DNA of 44,275 nucleotides from Lysinibacillus contaminans (lineage in GTDB: Bacteria; Bacillota; Bacilli; Bacillales_A; Planococcaceae): assembly GCF_001278945.1 (NCBI RefSeq), contig NZ_LGRV01000009.1:54499-98773 (forward strand), read 5' to 3'. The notes below the pieces were generated by a model, which was not told the DNA's origin, searched no databases, and was given only the letters and a program-made list of their open reading frames with translations. The position numbers and the translations under genes were made by a program. Of this stretch, positions 7,887-15,874 are shown in pieces. The first letter of the stretch is position 1; the number at the start of each line of letters is the position of its first letter.

Positions 7887-8297
7887 ATCTCCTCAACCCC
7901 TTTTGTTTAAGCATTCTCGCTACCCCTTTGAGTGTGTATTGGAATGCTTTTTTTATATTTCCAACCGTAAAAACACATTTAACAAGAAAACTGTATTAAT
8001 ACAGAATTTATAAAATTTAACAGTAGTATAACAGAATAACCTTCTAGTTGACTACGTATTTTTCATTATAATGTAAATTATCAGAAAATTATATGTCGGA
8101 ATAACAATAAAAAAATAAAAAATTCCGAATATAGATATCTTGTCAAATTTCAGACAACAAACACCTGTTATTAGAAAATTTTAACAATATGTATTTAAAA
8201 ATTCACTCTCAAAATATTTAATAAAATGCCAAAATTTAGTTTTGTCATGCTATGATAGTTTATATGAGTAAATATACTTAGGAGAATGAAATAGAGA
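7887..8297. other. AT-rich divergent intergenic region
   Basis: It separates the minus-strand racemase-like gene from the plus-strand diguanylate cyclase gene and must hold both promoters. It is very A/T rich from 7970 to 8270. TATGAT at 8251-8256 and TTGTCA at 8242-8247 are present but not correctly spaced with each other, so I do not assign a promoter. No small gene is seen. Confidence 0.5.
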
Positions 8298-9878
8298 ATG
8301 ACAAAATATCAATATTTTAAGCTGAAGCATTTGATTATAGGGGTAGCACTGGCGGCGTTTTTAATTACGCTTGTTAGCAGTTTATGGAGCGGTTATCGCG
8401 TAAATGTGAATACGATAAAAGAAAATACACTTGAAACCAATCGTGTCTATTCACAAAAACTTGCAGAGACTGCTAATGCATATTTAGAAGAGTCGTTTCA
8501 AATATTAGGATATAGTGCGAAGACGATAGCTGAAAAAATGGATGATGAGCAGGTATTATTTTCGGAAACAGAACGTATAAAATTGCAAAATGATATGTTT
8601 AATTCAGTGATTGTAACGAATGCAGATGGGCTTGTGCTATCGGTATCGCCACCTTCAGTTGAGGTGAAGGGCGAGGTGTTAACGTCTGATGGAGCGACTG
8701 AGGCGTTAGCACAAAAAGTGCCACTAGTATCTAAGCCATATGAAGGTATTACAGGCCGTTTACTTATTTTTATCTCACACCCAATTTTTAATGATGCGGG
8801 ACAGTATGTAGGTCTGGTTGCTGGTACTATTTATTTAAAAGAAGAAAATGTGTTTTACAAATTACTTGGCAAGCATTATTACGATGATGGATCATATGTC
8901 TTTGTAGTCGACGAGGACGGGCGCATTATTTACCATGAAAACCCTACGCGCATAAATGATGATGCGATAAAAAATAAGGCAGTGCAAGCGGTGATTGCTG
9001 GTAATAGTGGTTCACAGCAGGTCGTGAATACGAGAGGTGTGGAGATGCTCGCGGGCTACAGTGCGATTCCGCTAGCAAAGTGGGGTGTGGTGTCACAAAG
9101 ACCGCTTGAAGTAGCGATGAGTCCGTCGATGGATCATGTAAAAAACATGGCATATGTTGCGATGCCATTACTCGTGTTTTGTTTAGTGTTGGTTTTTTGG
9201 GCAGCTTCAAGAATAGCTAGACCACTGCAACAACTCGCTACTTTCACAGAAGAAAGTTTAGATACAAAAAATGTAAAAAGCTTAGAGTCTGTTTCAGGTT
9301 GGTACTATGAGGCATCTAGTCTGAAAGGTGCGCTTGTGCGTAGCTTATCATTTTTGCAAGGGCAAGTGTCGTTCTTTATGGATCAGTCTACAATAGATCC
9401 ATTAACAGGTGTTACCAATCGTCGAACGATGGATGCACTATTAGCAGAATGGACAGATAACAATCTACCACATGCGATTATTTTACTCGATTTAGATCAC
9501 TTCAAAAGCGTGAATGATACGTATGGACATGCAGTTGGCGATAAAGTCTTGAAGTTTTTAGCAGAAAAAATGGAAGCTGTCGCACGTGATAAAGATGTAT
9601 GTTGCAGGTACGGTGGTGAGGAATTTATCGTGCTATTGCCCCAGACTACAGTAATAGAAGCAGAGCATATAGCAGAGCAATTGCGTGAAATATTAGCAAA
9701 TACAGTGAGTCCATGTGGTCGAGCGGTGACATTATCTGCTGGGGTTGCAGAGTATCCGAAAATGGCCGAAACGACGGAGGCATTGATTGAAGCGGCAGAC
9801 AAAGCCTTGTATCATGCGAAACAAACAGGGCGAAATCGTGTCATAGTTGCAGGACAAGAAAAACTGCAAGAAATTTAA
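8298..9878 (+). CDS. membrane diguanylate cyclase with Cache-type sensor and GGDEF domain
   Basis: A protein of 526 residues that should make cyclic di-GMP from two GTP. There is a transmembrane helix at residues 11-30, an extracytoplasmic sensor region about 35-275 with the two-lobed Cache pattern (SVIVTNADGLVLSVS; YVFVVDEDGRIIYHENP), a second membrane helix about 284-303, a linker of HAMP type, and the GGDEF domain at 363-520. The signature is GGEEF (439-443), with the DHFKSVNDTYGHAVGD block at 400-415, so the active site looks intact. An RDKD motif (430-433) lies exactly five residues before GGEEF, the position of the allosteric product-inhibition site. TAGGAG (8279-8284) is 13 bases upstream of the ATG. 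An in-frame ATG at 8286 is followed at once by TAG, so 8298 is the start. It appears monocistronic. Confidence 0.92.
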   Translation: MTKYQYFKLKHLIIGVALAAFLITLVSSLWSGYRVNVNTIKENTLETNRVYSQKLAETANAYLEESFQILGYSAKTIAEKMDDEQVLFSETERIKLQNDMFNSVIVTNADGLVLSVSPPSVEVKGEVLTSDGATEALAQKVPLVSKPYEGITGRLLIFISHPIFNDAGQYVGLVAGTIYLKEENVFYKLLGKHYYDDGSYVFVVDEDGRIIYHENPTRINDDAIKNKAVQAVIAGNSGSQQVVNTRGVEMLAGYSAIPLAKWGVVSQRPLEVAMSPSMDHVKNMAYVAMPLLVFCLVLVFWAASRIARPLQQLATFTEESLDTKNVKSLESVSGWYYEASSLKGALVRSLSFLQGQVSFFMDQSTIDPLTGVTNRRTMDALLAEWTDNNLPHAIILLDLDHFKSVNDTYGHAVGDKVLKFLAEKMEAVARDKDVCCRYGGEEFIVLLPQTTVIEAEHIAEQLREILANTVSPCGRAVTLSAGVAEYPKMAETTEALIEAADKALYHAKQTGRNRVIVAGQEKLQEI

Positions 9879-10138
9879 TGCCATTAGGATGTCCAAATTT
9901 TTTCAAACTATGTGATTATAAGTAAGCTCTACTATCTAATATTTGGGGGACTTGAATAAAGTGATAGTATGATGGGTAAGCTGTTATTAAGTTATCTACT
10001 ATGTGAAATAAAAGTGATACTTAAAAGACACGTAAATTCGGGACACATCTATCCATCGACATGACAAGATATAAGGTTATCCCCCCTTTCCCTTATGACA
10101 GCATAAGTTCGATGCAGATGTATGCCTATATATTGTTG

Positions 10139-10178
10139 AAGCCAAGAGAGCACCGATGCTCCTTGGCTTTAAATTTTT
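10139..10178 (+). terminator. terminator hairpin with strong T tract
   Basis: The stem AAGCCAAG plus GAGCA (with one bulged base at 10147) pairs with TGCTC plus CTTGGCTT, with a CCGA loop. It is followed by TAAATTTTTTT. It lies 260 bases after the cyclase stop codon. Confidence 0.65.
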
Positions 10179-10206
10179 TTGGAGTAGGATATATGATTGG
10201 TTAGAT

Positions 10207-10252
10207 AAACAGTTTGGTACGCAAGGGTAGGTAGCGTCTAAACTGTTTTTTT
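10207..10252 (+). terminator. second terminator-like hairpin upstream of the SLH gene
   Basis: A 9-bp outer stem AAACAGTTT (10207-10215) pairs with AAACTGTTT (10240-10248). Inside it ACGC (10219-10222) pairs with GCGT (10234-10237). It runs into TTTTTTT. It sits 131 bases before the SLH protein start and could be an attenuator or the end of a small RNA. Confidence 0.55.
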
Positions 10253-10382
10253 ATTACCCTTACATTGTATTATTTTAGGGTTATCTATGAAGGTAAGCTA
10301 CTAACCTGTCGATATAGAAGGTATGATGAAAATAGAAAAATAGTATTTACTTGCATCAATTCGATAGGAAAGGAAGAGTGAG

Positions 10383-13300
10383 ATGGATAAAACTAAAATC
10401 CAAAAGGTAAACAAGGCACTAATAGCAACTGTGTTTGCTACAAGTGGCATTGCGGTTGTTGTGCCTCCACCACAAAAAGCTTTAGCGGCTACTTCACCGT
10501 TTCTAGATATTACGCCATATTCGAGCCATTATGACAACATTCTAAACTTATACAAACAAGGTGCAATAGGTGGGTATCCTGATAAGACTTTTCGACCAAA
10601 TCAAAATGTAACACGTGGTCAAGCAGCTAAAATGCTAGCAACGGTACTTAACCTTAGCTTGAAAAACCTTGATAATCCATATTTCACAGACGTACCGGCA
10701 AGTAATGAATACTATAAATACATTGCTGCCTTAGAAAATGCAGGTATTATGTCGGGCTATTCAAATGGTACATTCATGCCTAACGAAATTATTACGCGTG
10801 GGCAATTATCGAAAATGTTAGTGCTTGGTTTTAAATTCGAAGTATCTTCAAGCTACAATCACAACTTCAAAGATGTGAATAGCCAAACGAGTAATGCAGC
10901 GTTTATCCAAACATTAGTAGATTTGAAAATTACAGAAGGAACCACGCCTGTCACATTTTCTCCTTATAATGCGGTAACGCGTGGACAAATTGCCTCTTTC
11001 ATTGTTCGGGCGCAAGATAAGAAAGAAAATGTAACGTCTTACAAAATTACAAGCATTGAAGACGATGTTGTTTACATAAATGCTGTGCCTTATACAGTGC
11101 CATCTAGTCTGGCAAATATTTTTAATGAGGATAACGAAGAGGTACTAAAAGGTGCTGTCATTGAAGGGACATTCACAGGTGGAAATTTAAGTTATGTCTC
11201 GAAGTTGACGTTGAATGCGAGCGGTACATATACAAATTACCTTGAGTTAAACGGAAGCAATAGTTCCTTCGGTGCCTCCATTGTGGTAAATGGTAATTAT
11301 ATTCGCTTTGCGGATGTGAATTTAACAGGCACTGTCTTTATTAACGAAACAGTGCGCCCGCCGCTAAATCTAAACCAAAATGTATCAGCTGGCAATAGTC
11401 TTCGGTCTATAGGACGTATTGCGAGTATCAACTCGGCGTTTATCAATTGGTCAAACCCTGATCAGCCAGCAGATAAACCATCTAAAGAAGACTCTTCAAA
11501 TGGGCTGCAAAACTGGACAAATGAAAACAAGAACCCAGGTTCTACAGATGTACCGAAAAAAGATGACCCATTCGTGAACTGGTCGAAGGATCGTCTTGTG
11601 ATGAAAAATGTGGAGAAGTATGTGGAGTTTTACAATAGCTCTACGCCACACTTAATCGTGTCACAAAATGCGACGAGAATCGAAACAAATAGGACATTAC
11701 CTCGTGTAGATATCCGTGGCGACGTTCGTGAGTTTGAGATTATAGGTAATATCACGATATTAAATTTAAATACAGAAACGAAGCTAACTATATATGGGGA
11801 AAGCAATATTTACCGGATTAACAAATATAGCTATACAGACTTAGAGCTATATTTCGATGGTCGTGTAGGTATACTTTACATTGATAATTCATATGGTTGG
11901 GTTGATATTGGCGACTATACGTATATTGATAGAGTTATCCTACCAAAAGATGAAGGACCAAATAATATTTTCGATGATTTCCTAGAGGATAAAGATAACA
12001 TTGGTGGCATTACGGATCCGGATGGCAAGCCAATCGATCCAGATGATCTTGAAAACCAAAAGCCTGCGGATAAAACGAAGCCGCTAGTGAGTATTACAAA
12101 TCTTGAACTACTAAGTGGCAGTGATATTAGTTTCGATTTCACGTCTACTGAAGTCGGTACGTACTACTATATTATTCGTGAAAAAGATGCAGATCCACCG
12201 ACAAAATCTGAGATGGTGAATCGCGTATCTTCAGACAATGTTGCAAGTGGTACAGGTTCAGCAGTAGTTGGGAAAAATACAGTTAAAGTCTCAAACTTAG
12301 GTGAAAAAAAAGAATACGTTCTTTATGTGATGGTCGTAGATGGTGCGAAAAACGTTTCGGACCTTGCGAACAAATCGTTCCAAATGAAGGATGGTTCACC
12401 ACCAGCTGTGAAATCATTAACGGTTCTACCTTTACATGGTGGTAAGCGTGCCGAAATGAAATTCGTTGCGAGTGAGCCAGGCGAATACTATTATGTTGTA
12501 CGCCCAAAAACATCTGCTCCTGATCCAACAACGAAAGATATTATAGCGAATCCTACAGACAAAGGCGAGGCAAAATCAGGTGAATTAGCAATAACAGAAA
12601 TGTTAAAAGATTTAACAGCTGATACAACATACCAAGTCTATGTTGTGATGAAAGATAAATCGGGTAACTTGTCTATCGATCCACCGATATCAAAAGAATT
12701 TACGACAACTGCACCAGACAATGAGCATCCGTATGTAGCAGATGTGAAACTGTCGCCTGCAGGTAAGGAAAACCAATTTTATCTTAACGTTAGTGAAGCT
12801 TTAGATCCTGAAACCGCTAGAAATGTGCAAAATTACGATTTATCAGGAACAGTTATTGTCAACACATCTGGCCAACAACGCATTAAGCCATCAGCTGTTG
12901 AATATAAAGAGGGCGATAAAAAAGTATTATTAACAATCCCATCTGAAACAGGTTTCGTTTTAGGGGATACATTGCGTGCAACAGTACTTCCTGGTGTCAA
13001 AGACTTAGCGGACAATGAGTTCGTAAGTACAGCAACAGTGACAGGGGGATCGCCTGTTCAAAACTATGCGGAGTATACGCATACAAAGCACGATATGCCA
13101 GTCATTACAATTGAAAATGTTATCGGCAAGCCGGATGCATCAGATGGCTTTAACAGTGTAGAAGTAGAGTTCAAGCCAAATAAGGCGGGTACTTACTACT
13201 ACATGGTACTCCCAGATACAGTTGTTGATGATGGTGTGACAAAAACATTCCAAGAATATATAAAAGATAAAGGCATTACAGAGCGCGATTTCGTCAATGA

Positions 13301-14738
13301 ATTTGCAACGGATTCATCGTTACATTCAGGTTACTTCAAAATAGGTGGTAAGGAAATTTACATCGAAAGTGGCTTTGGCCCAGCAGATTTAGAAGATAAA
13401 ACGAAGAAATTCCCGATAAAGATTCCAAAAGACAAGTTAAATCCATTTTTGAGCTATTCTGTTTACATGGTATTAAAGGACCGTGGTGGAGAAATTTCGA
13501 AAATCGTCTCAAAAGAAATTGTTGGCGACATGAAAGCGCCGTTAATTCGTGATTTAGTGCTAAAGCCGATGAAAAACGACGATACAAAAGCGGAAATCAG
13601 CTTCCACACGGATGAAACGACGAAACTACATTATTGGTTTGTGCCGAAAACAATTAAAGATGCAAGCGGTAAAGACATTCCAAATCCAGATGCTAATAGA
13701 TTGATTGATACACCAGCACAGCGTAAGGAATTAGAGGCAAAACTAAAAACGAGTCCTTCTGTCACGAAAAGTGGCAAAGGTGAATTTGCATTAGCGGAAG
13801 CTAAAGGAGCTACATTAACACCGCATACAGACTACGTTGTCTATTTAGGAGCAGAGGATACCTACGGCAATATTAGTGTATACAAGGCCAATACAGCAGG
13901 GGATAATCACGATGAAACACCAGCTGGTTGGATGAAGCAGGACTTTTACTCAGATGGTACAGCACCACGTGTTGAAGATCCGATTTTCAAACGGATTGAT
14001 GGTAAAACATTTGAGGTTACATTCTCAGAGGCTGTTGGGGATCCATCTTCACCAGGTAGTATCATTACTAATGGTAAGTTCTTTGACCTTACTAATCTAG
14101 ATGGTACAACAGCAACATTACCAAGCTACACATGGGCATGGGACTCAGCTGCTGCGACAACCGATACATGGAAGCCACGTAAAATGATTATTACGTTTGC
14201 TACAGAAGTGAATAAAAACTTCGCTTTAACTGTAAATGCTAAAGTCACTGATAAAGGTAGCGCAACAATTGCTGGAACAGGCATTTCGTTTGCTGATGGT
14301 AAACCAACAGCAACTTATATTTATAGACCTTTAACAACAGCAATTGAAAGTGCTCAACTGAAAGATCCGATTGAAATTAACTCTATGGGTAACCGTAGTA
14401 AAAACATCAGAGTTACATTTGACTTTGTATTTAGTGATCCGTCAATTGTGTCCGGAGAAATGGTGGACTACTACTATAAAACATATACTAAGTCGTATGA
14501 TTTACAGACGCCAAACCCAGTTGATAATGTAACGATTGAAGAGATTGTTGTTCCAGATGTTGGGTATGCATTAACTTCATTAAATCACGGTAATGGAAAA
14601 GCGAAATTTAGTGATGGGCGTATCGTTGCTGATATTACTCACAATACAGCCCCATTTATCGTTGGAGACCATATTATTATAGTTATTGTTGATAAATATG
14701 GTAATAAGTATAAAGTTCGAGGGAAAGTTAGTCAGTAA
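10383..14738 (+). CDS. large SLH-domain cell-surface protein with Ig/FN3-like repeats
   Basis: A protein of 1451 residues that should be secreted and held on the cell wall. There is a signal peptide at residues 1-36 (charged start, ATVFATSGIAVVV, cleavage near ALAA). Three SLH domains lie at about 37-90, 100-145 and 160-210, each with the GYPDKTF/GYSNGTF and VTRGQ/ITRGQ pattern. A polar Asn/Trp/Pro-rich linker covers about 345-410. From about 565 onward there are at least four repeats of about 100-140 residues carrying a GTYYYIIRE / GEYYYVVRPK / GTYYYMVLPD / KLHYWFVPK strand, near 567, 673, 905 and 1051. Segments near 780 and 1193 resemble bacterial Ig-like domains (LNVSEALDPETARN; EVTFSEAVGDP). 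AGGAAAGGAAGAG precedes the ATG. A strong terminator follows. SLH domains bind pyruvylated wall polymer; the ligand of the repeat region is unknown. Confidence 0.88.
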   Translation: MDKTKIQKVNKALIATVFATSGIAVVVPPPQKALAATSPFLDITPYSSHYDNILNLYKQGAIGGYPDKTFRPNQNVTRGQAAKMLATVLNLSLKNLDNPYFTDVPASNEYYKYIAALENAGIMSGYSNGTFMPNEIITRGQLSKMLVLGFKFEVSSSYNHNFKDVNSQTSNAAFIQTLVDLKITEGTTPVTFSPYNAVTRGQIASFIVRAQDKKENVTSYKITSIEDDVVYINAVPYTVPSSLANIFNEDNEEVLKGAVIEGTFTGGNLSYVSKLTLNASGTYTNYLELNGSNSSFGASIVVNGNYIRFADVNLTGTVFINETVRPPLNLNQNVSAGNSLRSIGRIASINSAFINWSNPDQPADKPSKEDSSNGLQNWTNENKNPGSTDVPKKDDPFVNWSKDRLVMKNVEKYVEFYNSSTPHLIVSQNATRIETNRTLPRVDIRGDVREFEIIGNITILNLNTETKLTIYGESNIYRINKYSYTDLELYFDGRVGILYIDNSYGWVDIGDYTYIDRVILPKDEGPNNIFDDFLEDKDNIGGITDPDGKPIDPDDLENQKPADKTKPLVSITNLELLSGSDISFDFTSTEVGTYYYIIREKDADPPTKSEMVNRVSSDNVASGTGSAVVGKNTVKVSNLGEKKEYVLYVMVVDGAKNVSDLANKSFQMKDGSPPAVKSLTVLPLHGGKRAEMKFVASEPGEYYYVVRPKTSAPDPTTKDIIANPTDKGEAKSGELAITEMLKDLTADTTYQVYVVMKDKSGNLSIDPPISKEFTTTAPDNEHPYVADVKLSPAGKENQFYLNVSEALDPETARNVQNYDLSGTVIVNTSGQQRIKPSAVEYKEGDKKVLLTIPSETGFVLGDTLRATVLPGVKDLADNEFVSTATVTGGSPVQNYAEYTHTKHDMPVITIENVIGKPDASDGFNSVEVEFKPNKAGTYYYMVLPDTVVDDGVTKTFQEYIKDKGITERDFVNEFATDSSLHSGYFKIGGKEIYIESGFGPADLEDKTKKFPIKIPKDKLNPFLSYSVYMVLKDRGGEISKIVSKEIVGDMKAPLIRDLVLKPMKNDDTKAEISFHTDETTKLHYWFVPKTIKDASGKDIPNPDANRLIDTPAQRKELEAKLKTSPSVTKSGKGEFALAEAKGATLTPHTDYVVYLGAEDTYGNISVYKANTAGDNHDETPAGWMKQDFYSDGTAPRVEDPIFKRIDGKTFEVTFSEAVGDPSSPGSIITNGKFFDLTNLDGTTATLPSYTWAWDSAAATTDTWKPRKMIITFATEVNKNFALTVNAKVTDKGSATIAGTGISFADGKPTATYIYRPLTTAIESAQLKDPIEINSMGNRSKNIRVTFDFVFSDPSIVSGEMVDYYYKTYTKSYDLQTPNPVDNVTIEEIVVPDVGYALTSLNHGNGKAKFSDGRIVADITHNTAPFIVGDHIIIVIVDKYGNKYKVRGKVSQ

Positions 14739-14769
14739 ATTAAACTTTATTTCTCGGCAAGTTAAGAGG

Positions 14770-14802
14770 GTAGGGCTACCTTAAAGGTAGCCCTACTTTT
14801 TC
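14770..14802 (+). terminator. strong terminator of the SLH protein gene
   Basis: A perfect 11-bp stem GTAGGGCTACC (14770-14780) with 14786-14796, loop TTAAA, then TTTTTC. It begins 31 bases after the stop codon. Confidence 0.9.
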
Positions 14803-15440
14803 GTGTACCTGCATGGACATAATTTTGGAGCGAAATCAATGATGAGAATTTAGGCTAGCTATGTTCATCAAGTATACCTAAATAGAAAAGCAGCTAGTAG
14901 TAAGAGGCTTTTATTTAGAACTATGATTGAATGAAAGATTATGGGTTTTAAAATAAGTAATTATAAAGTGATGTAATGATAACTTATCTACGTGAAAAAA
15001 CACATTGGTAAAAACTCTATGAATACTTGCACTTATTTTGGTAGTTCGAATAGTAAGTTGGTTGCAGTAGATTTCACAGAATCAAAACTCATGGATTTTA
15101 CGGTAAAGTAGCAAATACTTTAGAAGTCTGAGGTTGCGAGTAATCAGGAAATTCACGAAATGGGAATGCATTATATAAGAGAATATTAATCTAATAATCC
15201 TGCTATTTGTTATGATAGAAATCCTGAATTTATTCATTTAGGGTAAAGAGCTGATAAAAGCCAGAGACTCATTTTAGTATATCTTTGGCTTTAAAATTTT
15301 TTCTGGTACAGGTAGCGCTTAATCATATACTAAAGAGTTTTTGTATGTATTTCCAAAACACCTGCTATTTCATCAAGTCCATAACGGTGCTGAACGACAC
15401 CTACGATAAAGCCCTCTTCTTGATTTAAGGATGATCGTTG
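14803..15440. other. long intergenic stretch with a decayed gene fragment
   Basis: No intact gene is evident. A 30-codon frame at 15019-15111 has no ribosome binding site. The right part holds the minus-strand HTH-like remnant (15291-15473) and its hairpin (15257-15302). The left part (14803-15240) shows only short frames broken by stops and no clear repeats. Confidence 0.5.
15257..15302. terminator. hairpin with T tract on the plus strand
   Basis: An 11-bp stem with one G-T pair (15257-15267 with 15282-15292; outer part AAAGCCA) and a 14-base loop. It is followed on the plus strand by AAAATTTTTT. On the minus strand it stands right at the end of the HTH-like remnant. Confidence 0.5.
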
Positions 15441-15473
15441 ATGCAACAACTTAGCGAGTTTTACATATACAAG
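15291..15473 (-). pseudogene. possible decayed gene fragment with helix-turn-helix-like sequence
   Basis: The minus strand is open from 15473 to 15333. It reads 47 codons ending in an HTH-like pattern (HRYGLDEIAGVLEIHTKTL), then TAG at 15330-15332. It then stays in the same frame for 12 more codons (YMIKRYLYQKKF) to a TAA at 15291-15293, directly before a hairpin. Upstream the frame is closed by stops. There is no clear start codon. This is what a decayed DNA-binding protein gene, such as a regulator or a recombinase, would leave. The family is not identifiable and the call is tentative. Confidence 0.3.
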
Positions 15474-15713
15474 CTAAACTACAATTTAGCCATTGGGATA
15501 GAGGGAAAGCGCCAGTCGATTCACCCAGAAGAAGAAAGAAGTTGTTTTGCGTTAATGAAGCTTTATGATGTCTTGAATAATGCGGTAGCTATCGAGGAAC
15601 AGTATTTGCTATTAAAGAACATGCTGCAAGAACAATTTGAGGTAGGGCCAAGTGTAGAAATAGAAGATTGGTATAAAGAATGGGACATGTCACAACTCGA
15701 GGTTTTGGGCTGA
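15441..15713 (+). CDS. small hypothetical protein
   Basis: A frame of 90 residues from the ATG at 15441, with a TTG one codon earlier. AAGGATGAT (15427-15435) could be its ribosome binding site, five to ten bases upstream. The product is acidic (VEIEDWYKEWDMSQLEVLG at the C-terminus), probably helical, and has no signal or membrane segment. I do not recognise it. It overlaps on the opposite strand the HTH-like remnant, so it could be a chance frame, but its composition and stop position just ahead of an inverted repeat are compatible with a real small gene. Confidence 0.4.
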   Translation: MQQLSEFYIYKLNYNLAIGIEGKRQSIHPEEERSCFALMKLYDVLNNAVAIEEQYLLLKNMLQEQFEVGPSVEIEDWYKEWDMSQLEVLG

Positions 15714-15739
15714 GATGTGTCTTTATGTGAGATTGGAAT

Positions 15740-15868
15740 GAGGCTGTCCAGAGGTATTTTAGTAAAAAAACGAATAAAAAGTAAAAGGCAGAAACATTGA
15801 TTTAATAATGTTTCTGCCTTTTCAATTTCATGCGATTCTACTTCAAAAGGGACTTATGAGACAGCCTC
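15740..15868. repeat. nested inverted repeat between convergent genes
   Basis: The outer arms GAGGCTGTC (15740-15748) and GACAGCCTC (15860-15868) are perfect complements 111 bases apart. They enclose the 16-bp terminator hairpin at 15783-15822. Similar GAGGCTGTCC-ended elements are familiar as intergenic repeats or terminators in bacilli. Whether this one is a mobile-type repeat needs a genome comparison. Confidence 0.45.
15783..15822. terminator. bidirectional terminator between convergent genes
   Basis: A perfect 16-bp stem AAAAGGCAGAAACATT (15783-15798) with 15807-15822 and an 8-base loop. On the minus strand the tail is T-rich (ACTTTTTATTCGTTTTTTT), fitting the end of the FIVAR-repeat gene. 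On the plus strand the tail is CTTTTCAATTT. Confidence 0.8.
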
Positions 15869-15874
15869 TTTTCA

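Larger units (their letters stand above)
9879..10382. other. intergenic region with two successive terminator-like hairpins
   Basis: This 504-base gap lies between the diguanylate cyclase and the SLH protein genes. No frame of more than 31 codons with a ribosome binding site is seen. It contains hairpins at 10139-10177 and 10207-10252, both on the plus strand, each with a T tract. The first could end the cyclase transcript. The second suggests a separate short transcript or a leader of the SLH gene. Confidence 0.5.

Noticed and set aside
9969..10064. 31-codon frame starting ATGATG after the diguanylate cyclase gene
   Set aside because: There is no ribosome binding site within 15 bases and no recognisable product. 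It is probably chance.
15019..15111. 30-codon frame in the long gap after the SLH protein gene
   Set aside because: No ribosome binding site and no recognisable sequence.
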